From the NCBI GenBank assembly GCA_029449235.1, contig JANATG010000006.1, positions 124,001 through 188,000 of the forward strand: a stretch of DNA of 64,000 nucleotides, read 5' to 3'. A model generated the notes under the pieces. The model was not told the DNA's origin, made no database searches, and saw nothing but the letters and a program-made list of their open reading frames with translations. The DNA comes from Linnemannia schmuckeri. Lineage: Eukaryota; Mortierellomycota; Mortierellomycetes; Mortierellales; Mortierellaceae. Position 1 is the stretch's first letter, and each line of letters starts with the position of its first letter. A program made the translations under genes and the position numbers. Of this stretch, positions 21,215-32,732 are shown piece by piece.

Positions 21215-22822
21215 ATGGCAATTTTGTCTCTCCCCATTGATTGTCGGAAGCGATGTGAGGACGTCTTCGAGGTCTTCGTCAAAGAGATGCAGCTCATGGT
21301 CGTCAGGCATATCGGTCGGGGTGAGGATTGTATACTTATTGCGGGATGTGGTTGGGGCAAGTCGCTCGTTTATTTCCTTCCACTGGCTCTATGGGAAGAC
21401 CGAACTATTGTTGTTATATCCCCGTTATTGGCACTGATGCGTGAGCAGCAAGAAAAACTCCAGGTCTACGGCTTCAAGTCCATCTGTCTTGATAGCTCGC
21501 AAAGAATCGATGCCGGACTACTACGTCGGTTGGATAGAGGCGAGTTCCGTGCTGTTTTTATGACGCCGGAGAGCATCCTGAGTGTCGGCAAAAGCGGCGG
21601 TCGAGGGAAAACTCCTATGGACAGTCTCTGGGGCATGCCTGGATGGCGAGAGAGACTACAGGCGATCGTTATTGATGAGACCCATTGTGTTAGCTCATGG
21701 GGCAAGGACTTCCGTAAGGCCTATGCTCGTCTCGGAGAGCTCCGTGGAATAGCCCCAGCCCATGTCGCGTTTGTAGCTATGTCCGCTACTCTCCCTGTTC
21801 CGATTCTGCGTGAGATCAAACAGAGCATTAGGTTCTGCAACAACGTCCCAGTTTACAACGTCGGCAACAACCGTCCAAATGTCAGGCTTGAGGTTCGATT
21901 CCTACCACACCAGAACATATTCCAGGCGTTCGATTTTCTCTTGGATGACATCCAAAAAACCATCATTTATTTCGACAGCCGAAATGATGTACAGGACGTG
22001 CGGGATTACCTGCGGAGCCTGAGGGGCACAGTCGCTAACGACCAGCGGGACATCATCAAATCCTTTCATTCGCTTTATACCGACGAGTACAAGTCTACCA
22101 CTCTAAAGCACTTCCGAGAAGGCAGGATCAAAATCTTGCTATCAACTGAGGCTGCAGGAATGGGATGCGATATTGACGATGTTGTCCGTGTCATCCAGTT
22201 CAAAGAACCGTCTACTATATCATGTCTTGTTCAGCGCTTTGGCCGAGCTGCGCGTGATGTGACCATGCAAGGTCATGCGATTCTCCTGACGAGTCACAGG
22301 AATAAAGCTAAAGGCAGGATCGACAAAGCCAACTGCGGGAACACCAACATGACAACAACATCAACTCCCACAGGCGACCCGGATATCAAAAAGTTTATTG
22401 AGACTACAACTTGTCGACGGCAGATCCTCAACAATGTTTTTGGCAATATACAAACAAGGCATAAAAATTGCTGCGACCTATGCTCCCCAGCTCCACCTCC
22501 TCTTATCTTACAGAATCATACACCGCCAACACCTAGGATTGCAGCCCCAACACCCGCGCATTTAGCCCTTGCCAGAAGGCTGATATTGTCTTGGAGGAGT
22601 GTTGTGTACAGGAGGTACTACATGAATCGGGACCTTCAAATGATGGAAGCTGCTCTTATGGACGACAATACTGTTGCCAAGCTTGCTAAGAAATGCAAGC
22701 ATGTTACAGGACGAGAGTCCCTTCGATCGATCATCAAATGGCGACTCCACAACAAGCACGACAGTCTACTAGCTAAGCTTCTGATCAAGCTCAACGAAGA
22801 CCAACGGATGTCATCCTCGTAA
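21215..22822 (+). CDS. RecQ-like SF2 DNA helicase carried by the transposon
   Basis: A single exon encodes 535 residues from the ATG at 21215. The open frame extends upstream into the left TIR, so an earlier start or a 5' exon is possible. Walker A is a RecQ-type variant, IAGCGWGKSLVY. Walker B reads VIDETH, in place of DEAH or DEVH. AMSATLP (motif III) and the C-terminal helicase lobe LLSTEAAGMGCD...QRFGRAARD (motifs V-VI) follow. A cysteine cluster (TCRRQILNNVF...CCDLC) resembles the RecQ zinc-binding domain. RecQ enzymes unwind DNA in 3'-5' direction. Its place inside near-identical TIRs suggests a role in transposition or repair of the donor site, but this is inference. Confidence 0.85.
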   Translation: MAILSLPIDCRKRCEDVFEVFVKEMQLMVVRHIGRGEDCILIAGCGWGKSLVYFLPLALWEDRTIVVISPLLALMREQQEKLQVYGFKSICLDSSQRIDAGLLRRLDRGEFRAVFMTPESILSVGKSGGRGKTPMDSLWGMPGWRERLQAIVIDETHCVSSWGKDFRKAYARLGELRGIAPAHVAFVAMSATLPVPILREIKQSIRFCNNVPVYNVGNNRPNVRLEVRFLPHQNIFQAFDFLLDDIQKTIIYFDSRNDVQDVRDYLRSLRGTVANDQRDIIKSFHSLYTDEYKSTTLKHFREGRIKILLSTEAAGMGCDIDDVVRVIQFKEPSTISCLVQRFGRAARDVTMQGHAILLTSHRNKAKGRIDKANCGNTNMTTTSTPTGDPDIKKFIETTTCRRQILNNVFGNIQTRHKNCCDLCSPAPPPLILQNHTPPTPRIAAPTPAHLALARRLILSWRSVVYRRYYMNRDLQMMEAALMDDNTVAKLAKKCKHVTGRESLRSIIKWRLHNKHDSLLAKLLIKLNEDQRMSSS

Positions 22823-22886
22823 AAGCATTGGAAACCATAGAAAGAAGAGGGAAAAATAAAAACAAAAAAAATGCATTTCTATTTAT
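22823..22886. terminator. Shared 3' region of convergent helicase and DUF6589 genes
   Basis: The 64-base spacer holds AATAAA-like A-rich sequence for the plus-strand gene and TTTATTTATT, which reads AATAAATAAA on the minus strand. The two transcripts probably overlap at their 3' ends. Confidence 0.45.
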
Positions 22887-25800
22887 TTATTCCTCAAAGT
22901 TACGAAAATGTTTGCAATGTTTATGGTCGATGAAGGGGTCTTTTGGGTCTTCGCAGCTGCAAGTACTAGCTCCATCGTCGTCCTCGTCTTCGTCGACCTC
23001 GGCAATGTAGTCACGGGTTGCTCGAACGAGAATTTCTTCTATGGCTTCCTCATCGCTTGCATCGGAATTGATGTCGACTTTTCTCATCTCTCGAGCAATA
23101 TCCACCATATCATCGGCATTCTCCTGTGTAATCTCCAACTCTTCATCTGAGCTAACCTCGTTATCCCCACCTTCTCCACTAAAATCCGTATCGTGATCTG
23201 TCTCGCTCTCAGTGAACCCGCCCAGCTCCTCGTTGTCATCCTGCTCCCCGTCCACCTTCTGTTCAAATCTAGTTTTGATATCCCCCAAGATGGAGCTGTC
23301 ATCGTACTCACTGCTCGAGCCTTGGTCTTGATCATTGCGATGGAATCTCCCAATGCTTCGATGAAATGATTCCAAGTCTCCTTTGATCATATTTTTCTGC
23401 CCAAGGAAGTACAAGTCCTTCGCAGGTGTTATCATGTGATCCTTCGCTGGTCGAGTGTTGATTCCAAGAACGCCTCGTTCCTCCAAAGACTGAACCACCC
23501 GACCAACATCCTTAGCCGCAGACACTGTCGAGTGGAAACCGCTATTATGTGACACGCCAAACGCCTTTGTCACATTAGCTTTGATGACTCCATATGTACG
23601 ACAATTCACCGACGAATCCTGGCTCATGTTCGCAAAAGTTCTGTTGCTTCCCTTGGCCGCATATCGAACCTTGGTGTATAGATTGTTGTGCTCCTGGTAA
23701 AGATCTGAAGGAATCCAACCGCCAGCTTTTCCTGTAGTGTTGACAAGCCATGATGAGAATATAGCATCCGTTCGCAGCTCAGTCCAGGTATGGCGAATAT
23801 CGAAGGCAAGTCGCAAAAGCAGGTTCGCATAGTTCTTTGTTCCACCAGCTTGAAACATGACGGTGATTGGCACCAAGACTGCCTCAATGCGCCCAACATC
23901 ACCTTGCTTGATAGCATCGCCCAGCTCGATGTAAACCAGCATATCTCGGATAAACAACGCCGCATTCGTATTCGCATTACCGTAAGCTTTCCTGTTCGCT
24001 TCTGGGCGGACAAGGTATCGGGCTCGTATAACCTCGGCAGCTGTGGAGACTTGGTTGAGCATCGTGGTCGTATCCTGGCTTGCCCCCAACGCGTCGAGAG
24101 TCTTTGACGAATCGATTTTAAGCTCCTCCTTCCATAACCGTAAAACCATGCCATCGAAAACGTTTCTCAAAAGTTCATCGGCAGCATGAAAACTTGACGA
24201 GCCCTCAGAAATACGCTTCCTTTTCAGCCTGGCAACATAGAACGACAACGATCCTGGCTTGTCGGATTCTCCGAAATAGGTCTTTACAATCAAACTGCAG
24301 AGGTTCATCTGCAAATGAAATAGCTGCAACGCGGGAAGAGCCCACTCCATCCGATCGAACGCTGTGACATCATCGTCCACACACCTCTTGACGGCCCCAA
24401 CCCTTGACACCGACAATTGATCTCCTCCAACAATGATTCTCTTTCCGTTATCGAAATAGGTTGCGGGCAAGACAAGTGTGCATGCGATAATGAACTTGAG
24501 GATTTCAAGGTTGCCCTCCACGCTTGACTGGTCGATCTCCATCGCAGGGATAGGATATGTTACGGATTGCTCGAGTGGAAGAGACCGGATTTCCCGAATA
24601 GGAGGCATAGATATACGCTTGTATGTGTTGTGGTGTCTTTGGAGTGCATCGACGAGGTAAAATCGAGAAGCGACCGCGGCATCCTTCACAGCTTGGTCAT
24701 CAGGCAAGAAGTCGTCCAACGTCAGTGTTGCTTGTGGATTATAGGGCTTGTCCGCAGCTCCGAGGTCTTTGCCAGGCACAATGGTTGCAGTAGCACCATT
24801 TATTTGAGTATCGGCATTGTCGACTCGCTGATCAGTGACAGTCATAAACAAATTGATGTTGTCGTAGATAATATACCAGCTGTTCTTCAGTACGGCTTCC
24901 CGGACAATTCCGATAGCATCCTCTGTCAAAGCACCGATGGCAGCCAGCGTTGAGTCGTATGAGACGCAGATATGAGCCTTGGCAAGAGTGTTAATGACAT
25001 CCTTGGAACAGCCGGAAGCATGGAAGAAGATTCCCATAACCCTTTGGAAGTAGTTGAGTCTTTGACTTTGACAGTGCATAATCATGCTGGCGAGGGTTCC
25101 GACAATTGCTGTCCTTGATTCGATATCGTGCACAGGGTCCAGGCTCTTGATACTCAAGGGAGCAGTCTGAAAATTCGTCAGTCGGCGCAAGGTGTGGTGA
25201 AATATTGGCGCCTTGGACTCAAGTCGTTCGTGGATACCGTCAAACGAAAACGATTTAGCTTCCTCCTGCGTCATAGTCACCGCTGGCCTTCGAAAAAAAG
25301 ACTTTGTCGAACTTCTTTTCAGGTCCTTGACAAGCTGCCTGTTTATTCGGACGTGAGTTGGCCTTTCGCTGACGACACTTTTGGCCTGGGGTGTGAGCCC
25401 TGATTTGTCGGGTGCAGGTCCTGGCCCTTGCACTCGTGCTCCGGAAGCGGATCCCGACTCGTTGACTGAGAATTCCGATGCAAATTTTATCCACTGGTCT
25501 GAGCTTCCTGGTAAAAGACTGGCAGAAGTGGCTGTTGCCATTTGACTCGGAGCTTCTGATTCTCGAGAAGCGATGCCTGATCCCTGACTGACACGTTCAA
25601 CTCCAATTTCCTCATCAACAATTCCCGGTCCAGCCTCCAGCTCAATTTCCTCAGACATAACTTCTACTCCCGAGTTGGCGGATTCTGATCCTTTGGCAAC
25701 AGCCCCATAGAATGTTCGCTCTTCGGCGCTGAGTGTGAGCCCTAAATCCTCGGCAACGATCTCTAGATCGTCAAAACGCTTGCGCTTCTGCTGGAGTGTC

Positions 25801-26781
25801 GCCGTACCTACATCTTCATCCGGCTCCGGAACATCTTCTTTCAGAGCCAAGAATCCTCTAAATTCCTTCTGCATTCGGTCGGTAGCATAGTTGGCGGCGG
25901 CGCGGGCCAAATGCCCATCCCAGGTGCTCTTGTGACGACAGTACAGCTGCCACTTCCCTAGTAGTTCAGCAGCGATGCCCTTGCCGAAAAACATTGTCAC
26001 TTGATGTATGATGTATGGATGCTCACTCTCAAGAAGATCATATAAGAACGACCGCAAGGACATCTTCTTTAACTTGAAGACAACAAAGATGAGGACCAAA
26101 CTGTCGTCAAAGTCACGAATCGCGTCCTCAAAGGATGGGAGCGGTACTTCCAAGGGCGGTTCAACCTGGTCAGGCCTAACTTGGGCAGGTTCACCCTGAG
26201 CAGAACTATCTGGAGCAAGCCCATCATGGGCAAATTCATCCTGAGCAGAGTCATCTAAAGCAACCCTGTCATGGGCAGGTTCACCGTGAGATCCGAGTTG
26301 TGGGACATGGCTTTGGACTTGAGAGTGCCCATTGGTGATGTCGTTAAAACCACAGTCCGGTCCAGCTTGAACCTGGGGCAGCGATTCGCCACTACAACCT
26401 TGAGGCATGGTTTGAGACATTAACGAATGCAAGGTAGGACACGAACCAAGACCAGATATATCAATAGTAGCTTCTCCAGGGCGTAAATGGAGGGGCTGGC
26501 GCGGTCGACCTTGAGCTTTGAGGTATGTTCTTTGATTCGGATTTGGGAATTGCATTTGCAAGGCTCTTCCGCTGCCTTGGAAAACGCGCTGATGGTCCAG
26601 GCCATTTTTAGCTCTACTTGATCGAGGTTTTTTTGCCGGAGGCGCGCCAGATTCTTGATCTTGAAGTAACGCATCAGGACATAAAGCATGAAATACATGG
26701 TAAGCGAGGCAGTAAAAGCATAATGAAACAGTATAGAAAATATGTGTTCTCCCTTAACTTACGGGTCTTTCTTCTGCTCAT
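22887..26781 (-). CDS. DUF6589-family protein, candidate transposase
   Basis: Exon 1 (26781-26763, MSRRKT) and exon 2 (26659-22887) join across a GTAAGT...CAAG intron in phase to give 1263 residues. Residues 1-400 are mostly low complexity and include a repeated DEPAHDG-type stretch. The central region resembles the fungal DUF6589 family: WYIIYDNINLFMTVTDQRVD, then KRIIVGGDQLSVSRVGAVKR and FDRMEWALPALQLFHLQMN. The conserved acids in YDN, GGDQLS and FDRMEWALP could form an RNase-H-like metal site, but this has not been shown. The C-terminus is very acidic and ends in a Cys/His cluster (CSCEDPKDPFIDHKHCKHF). It fills most of the element between the helicase and the right TIR. The family call rests on remembered motifs. 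Confidence 0.72.
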
Positions 26782-27118
26782 TATTGATTCAGCTGGCAAA
26801 GCGGAAGAGTGGGAGTACCAGAGATGGAAAGTATACGGTAACTAAAGTACGTATGAGCGTGAGAGAAGTAAAAGCAAGAGGTTTATTGTAATGCAGAGGA
26901 AGATGATGACCACAATGCTGATGCAGCACATGTCAGCATCCAATGGTATGCCACGTGACTTATGAGTTTCGTCCCAAAAAGGAAGGTTTGGGGCACAAAA
27001 TTGAGAGGGGACTACCCCTTGACACACACCTTCATTTCTTCCAGACCTTCTATGATGAAGATACTCTTTGGGAATGAAATTCGCAGTCTCGAAATCTTGA
27101 AGGACTGGGTCGAGACTA

Positions 27119-28211
27119 GGTTGCTGTCACTTTTGGCTGCTTTTATTCCCCTTGACACCGTGTGAGTCCTTGCGACAGATTCTCACCCTGTCCTATGCTG
27201 TCCTATGCTGTCCTATGTACCCTTTGTCCTGTGACTTTGGGAGGAGAAAAACAGAAGTGGATGGCTGTTCATGATACCCCAAAGAGTTGTTGCCTACAGC
27301 GACAAAAAAGGCCTGCTGCGTTCGGCGCGTCTAAGCCACCACTTAGATACTCTTGCCAGGATCTCGTAGGAGGTCGTGCTCACATACGGCGCCGACCTCC
27401 ATGTATCTTAGGTAGCTACCATCGCTCTCAGTCCATTCCTGACCCTACATAGATATGACTCTTAGCATAGACGATCTCTCCCCCAACTCCCGTTCCCTAT
27501 AAGATAGCTAGCTTAGCCCTAGACAGTTCCTCACTTCTTTTGTTCCTTTTTCCTCATAAAGTTGTCTTTATCATATCTGTCTCCTTTTGGGATGTCCTTC
27601 CTGTATTGGATGTTCATCTTTCTCTGTATTATCTTCACTCTTGTCCTTCTCGAACTCTACCTTAACAACTCCATTTCCCCTCTTTGTTTCGTCACTCTGC
27701 CCCTTAACAGTCCTCCCACGGCCTTCTCATTCCAACAGGCCTATAGCACGTGACATACGAGAATGAGAATGAGTAAAATGGGTAACAAGCCACTGCTTCG
27801 ATGGCCAGTCCTTTTTTCCCCTCACTGTCACTGTCGTCTCAATCGTCTCAATCGTCTCAATCCACCCTTGCCGCACCCATACGGCTTTCCCTCCCACCCA
27901 AACGACGACCTTTTTTGTTTCTTTTACTTCTCCTCACTCCCTCACCTCGCCCCTCCTTTCACCCCGCTTTACTCTCTTTTTTGAGCTTCCTCCTTTTCTC
28001 GACTTTCTTTCCTCTTTTGCACCCACCAAGGACCCATTCCTTCCATTTCTTTCCTTGTTTTCTTGCTTCACCAACAACAACTCACGCACTCACACTTAGT
28101 TCGCGACACAGGTTGCGCGTCTCTTGCTTCCAGCCTCTACTTTCAACTAACCAACAAAACCAAAACAAGGACGATACCCAATTGAACGGGAAATAGATAT
28201 CCTCCGTGACG
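27119..28211 (+). promoter_or_regulatory. Upstream region of the SAC3-like gene
   Basis: No gene is supported. After the right target duplication there is a triple direct repeat of TGTCCTATGC (about 27189-27217). A strongly C/T-rich tract (about 27540-28100) leads to the ATG at 28212. Small open frames here are pyrimidine-tract artefacts. Confidence 0.4.
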
Positions 28212-31200
28212 ATGGCCGAGTCTGCCCCAAGCCCTGCCCCGGCAATCGATTGGGCCGACGATACCGACGACGAGATCGATTTCGGAGCCCCCGTCTTCTC
28301 GGACGACGACGAGCTCGCTCCCGAGTTAGCAAAGATCCAAGCCGACAGCAACTATGGCGCGTCAAAACCCGCCTCTCCTCCAACGGCAACGAATTCTTCG
28401 TATTCTTCTTCATCCGGACAACAACGGGACCGGGACTCGTCTTCGCCAAGGTACACAGCTGGATTTAATGACGGATCGAACCGCTCGCTTGACAGGCGAT
28501 CTCAGAACGATTCGTCGCTCCAGACCATGAGTAGCCGCAGCAGTCGTGGGAGAGATTATCCTCCCTCGTATCGGGACTCACCCGACAGTCATCATCCCTC
28601 GTCGTTTTCTTCGCCGAAGGGCTCGACTCCTTTCGACAGGGACAGCAGGGACCGGTTCAACAACAAGTCGGGTCTTCCTCCTCCTCGTCGGGGAGAAAGC
28701 GACTTTGGAGGGGATGGTCGCGGGTCTTCTTTTGGATCACCTCAGAGCGACTCGAGTACTCGATGGGGTTCTCGAAACAACGACGATCGAGGATCGACAG
28801 GCCAACAACGACCCGCAAGACAAATCATCCCCTTGCCTCCAAAACCTTCTGTTACACCGGATCGCCCACATATGGATCGCAGTCGGTCGCCCTCTTACCG
28901 CTCTCGGTCTCCTCTTCCTGGAATTTCTGCAGACCGTCTTCGGGATCGACCCATTCAGTCCAGCAACAGCAACCATTCTCAGAACCACCACCACCAGCAG
29001 CAGCGAACACAGTCACCGTACATGGATCAAGGACGCTCTCTCTCCCCCAGCAGTGCTCACCAGCAAGGGCGCTCGTTTAGTCCAGTGCGTCAACACCATC
29101 CGAGGACATATATGGATCAAGTCATTCGTGCGAACGAGCAGCAGTCCAGACGCCGATCTAGGGATATGCCTTCTTCTGATGGAGGAGGACGATGGGAAAA
29201 GACCCCTCACGAGGATAAGCCATACCCGACCCTGCCGCCACCCTCTCCTGCGCATGTAGCCTCGCACTCGCACTCTCCCAAGGATAAGGACAAGGATAAG
29301 GACGATACTGTTTATTTTCTACGACGAGAGGGACGGAACAACAACAGTGGAAGCACTGGCAACAATATCCAGCAGAGCGAACCGCTTTGGACCTCGGATC
29401 TCAGAAGGGAGGGTCGCAACAACAGCAGCAACAGCAGCAACAACAGCAACAATGGCAACAACATCCAGCAGAGTGAAGCGATTTGGACCTCGGATCTGAG
29501 AAAGAACGCAGGAACGATGTACCACGAGCGGGAGAAGCTGTCTGCCAGCAACAACTCGTCAAGAAATCCTGGCTCCAATGTCTCCAAAGGGTCCAATGAC
29601 CGGTGGGAGAAGGCGACCCTCCACGAGCCTGACTTGCCCTATCCCGAGCGATCCTCTCCCTCCAACCACCATCACAATAACAATACCAACCACGATGGAC
29701 GTGCAAAGCACTCGAGGACGCAGTCGCGTGGTCATTCTGACAATTTCCCAGTATCGCCTTCAACCCCTGTTGAAAAGACATCCACACGTGGTACCCGAGG
29801 AGGAAAGGGCAAGGAGCAGAAGCGTCGTTCAAAGGATCAGCTTCTTCATGGTACAGGAGCAGGAAATGACGACACACAGCAGGACGATAAGGATGATGGG
29901 TCTGGGGTCCCGTGGTGGGAGCAGTCAACATATGGCGCCAAGAAGAAGGAGGAACTGATGGCAGTACCTAAAGAGGCACCCAAGCCAGCAGTGACTCTCA
30001 AAGAAACTACCAAACCCTCAGCAGCGACAAAAGAGTCTCTCAAACCAGCAACGACACTAAAGGAGTCGTCTAAGCCAGCAAACCCTACGCCTGCACCAAA
30101 GTCATCAGCCAAATCGACACCAGCACCAGCAGCATCAGAGCCCAATGAAGAGAAGCCTTGGTGGGAGCAATCGACTTATGGTGTCAAATCCAAGACTACC
30201 ACCGCTACGAACAATAGCACTACTATGAAATCAACATCACAGGGGGGAGGAGCAGGACAGTCGGCGGCGGACACGATGGCTCGTCGGAAGGCACTTGGCG
30301 AAAAGACGTTGACTTCTGGGGTAGAAGCTCTGACGCTTGTGAGCCGCGGCGATGACGATTCCACAGGGTAAATTTCTCCTGCTTTTCCGCAGTGCGTGCA
30401 AGTCGCGACATGATTTCCCCAGAATCTTTGCTTTCAACTATCAAGTCCGTCCCCTTTCCTCGTTCTTTTTTTTTCTTTCGTTCCTTCACTCATGTATTGT
30501 CATTGTAGTGGTTCTTTTTATATCCCACACTTGTAACATAGAGACACCCTTTGTTATTATTTTTTTTTTTCCTTTTATATTGACCCACTTGGACCAACCC
30601 TCCAAATTCGCTTCTATAGATCAAGCCATAGTATTAAAAACCGTAGTGTGCAAGATCGCGTCTTTGCAGAGATTAAAGCAATGGTAATATAAGATACACT
30701 CACTTGTTTATTTGCAATGGTGGTGACGGACTCACATAGCCATTTCTAACCATTTTTAACCATTTCTAACGATATATTATTAAATTTCTACTTCTTAACT
30801 TCTTATGTGTACTAGATCGCGAGGTATGAGGACAGGTACGGGACGGACAAGATGAAGCCGATCCCACCACGGACCCGCCAATCAGAGGAGATGGACACTA
30901 TCCTTGAATCCTTTCGCAAACTGCGTGAGGGTCTCTTTGCCACCGAAGCGCGCGATCTCTTCTCCGTCGAAGGTATTTTTTTTTCTGCTGGTCATCATTG
31001 AACGTGTAATGAAGGGTTCAAATTAATTTTGATGCGTATTCCTGACTCCATTTGGTCTTCTTTTTTAATGATGGCGATAATAATAGTTTATGAAGAGTCG
31101 GTGTTAAACAGTCTCTACGCAGGAAATATACCCGAGCTGACAAAAGCCCTCCACCACCTCGTCCAGGAACTACATCCTGTCGTTTACAAACTCTCGCCAC

Positions 31201-31859
31201 ATTCCTCCCCCAACGAATGCGACAACAAGGACGGGACGCTCACCTCGTTTGCACAGATACCCGCTCGGCGACAGACCTTCCTGGGCCTTTACATACTACA
31301 CCATATCGCAAAATCCTCACGCCAGTCTAGCGCGGTAGCTTTGACGGAGGACCCGCTGTTCCAGACGGTGAACCATCCCAAGACGGGGACTGATGAACTT
31401 GTCGCATCGTTCTTGTACCTCTTTCCCCTACATCCTCAAAAGAAGGACAATGGCAGGTTGGCTGGGTTGCAGCCAGATTTGAGACTTGCATTAGAGTACT
31501 GGACGTACCTCCGCCAAGGCAATTGGATCGGACGCGAACGTCTCCTCGGAACCGACCGCGCTCTCGCAGGAAACCTCCCCATAACCTGGGCGCAACGGCT
31601 GATGATCCGGCACTCAATGGGTGATTCCCTTGGCACTGCGCGGGGTCTGAGTGTGGCGACAATGCACAAGGCGTATTACTCGTTACCGGTCTCGGTGATG
31701 GCGCAGCGGGTTGGGATGGTTGAGGAAGGGGAGAGAAAGGAGTTTGAGGGCGTAGAGGGGGTGAGTGAGCGGTGGATTGAAGGTTTGAAGGGGAAATATG
31801 GGCTTGTTGGGGGTGTTGTTGTGAGGGATGGGGTGTTTATGTTTAAAGCCAAGTCATAG
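28212..31859 (+). CDS. SAC3/GANP-like (PCI-fold) protein with long disordered N-terminus
   Basis: Four exons (28212-30367, 30647-30683, 30816-30972, 31087-31859) join in phase to give 1040 residues. A 37-base micro-exon bridges the disordered part and the folded part. The first about 710 residues are Ser/Arg/Asn/Gln-rich, begin with an acidic patch (DWADDTDDEIDFG), and carry two internal duplications: NNIQQSE..WTSDLR and PWWEQSTYG. The last about 320 residues run KAMIARYEDRYGTDKMKPIPPR...REGLFATEARDLFSVEVYEESVLNSLYAGNIPEL and resemble the helical SAC3/GANP/PCI region found in mRNA-export and Thp3/LENG8-type proteins. The family call is by motif resemblance only. A link to RNA processing or export is inferred. 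Confidence 0.6.
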
Positions 31860-32732
31860 TATTGTACATCAAAGTTTGAACCAACAAAGCACGTCTTCGC
31901 GTTCCTTTATTTTGCATGCTCAAATGGGGAATTGATGAGGAACATGGTAGATGAATCTCAATCCTTCAATCCGCAACTACAGAGCTATCTTTGTTATGCC
32001 ATAATGCTTTGACATAACGAGGTACTCTTTGACGCAGGAAAGGGAAGGGCAGGGCATGGGCTGAGGGGAAACATTGGTGATTATAATAACGTCCATGTAT
32101 TCTTACTATGTAATCGTAGTATATTAGCGGCAAAATTCAGCTAATAATTCATATTTCCATACTACACAAGTCCAATGGGGTCAGATTCCAGATCGATATC
32201 GCGCGGAAACAAAACAGGGGAAAAGAGGTCGATAAAGGGAGTAGGGAGAGTAAGAGGAAAGAAATAACTGCACACATGCGCCGCCTCTCTCGGCACCGCC
32301 TATTCCTGTCTCCTCGCCCTACATTCGTTATGTATCGTTATGTATGAGTGAGTTCATAAAAATAAATGCGGGAGGACAGGGTCTGGACGCGGTCTGTTGG
32401 ATTTTTTTTGATCATCTTTTTTCGGTTGGCGTTTGATATTGAGTTTTGCGGGCAGATTGTCAGGTCTTTGTTTTGGGGTCAGTTGAATAGCCATGATAGT
32501 TGAGATGAGCATCTTTGATCGTCTGAGGGCATGAAGGATTGGACAAAAGGCACAAGTGACGATTGCTAACAGGAAAGGGAAGGCGTAAAAAAATGGCACC
32601 ACATCTACGCCTTGCCACGTTTTTTGTTTTTTGAGAATTAGCATTCCAAAACAAGAGGAACAAGTCACCGGTTGTGAAGGTTAAAAGACAGCAGAGATCC
32701 GACCCCTCATTGCCCTTTCGATCCATCCCATC
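31860..32732. other. Intergenic region downstream of the SAC3-like gene
   Basis: No gene is supported on either strand. The short open frames lack introns with consensus sites and resemble no known family. The segment is moderately A/T-rich and probably contains the 3' UTR of the preceding gene. Confidence 0.4.

Larger units (their letters stand above)
20933..27118. mobile_element. 6.2 kb DNA transposon with DUF6589 protein and RecQ-like helicase
   Basis: TIRs of 227 bases (20933-21159 and 26892-27118, starting TAGTCTCGACCCAGTCCTTC) match at all but one position, close to the inner end. A perfect 9 bp direct repeat GGTTGCTGT flanks the element (20924-20932 and 27119-27127). The interior holds two convergent, apparently intact genes, a helicase on the plus strand and a DUF6589 protein on the minus strand, 64 bases apart. 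Near-identical TIRs, the perfect duplication and open frames indicate a recent insertion. No recognised DDE, HUH or tyrosine-recombinase domain is present, so the DUF6589 protein is the transposase candidate. A 9 bp duplication is MULE-like in size, but no MULE domain was seen. Confidence 0.9.

Noticed and set aside
26420..26698. Minus-strand frame starting MYFMLYVLMRYF near the DUF6589 5' end
   Set aside because: A MSRRKT exon with a GTAAGT donor joins the long frame in phase, and this frame falls mostly in that intron.
20933..27118. Helitron interpretation of the helicase-bearing element
   Set aside because: Helitrons lack long TIRs and target duplications and carry a HUH Rep joined to a Pif1-type helicase. 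None of this fits.
28546..29273. Alternative-frame open frames within the SAC3-like N-terminal exon
   Set aside because: They are shadows of a Ser/Arg-rich low-complexity exon. The chosen frame continues through three introns to a folded domain.
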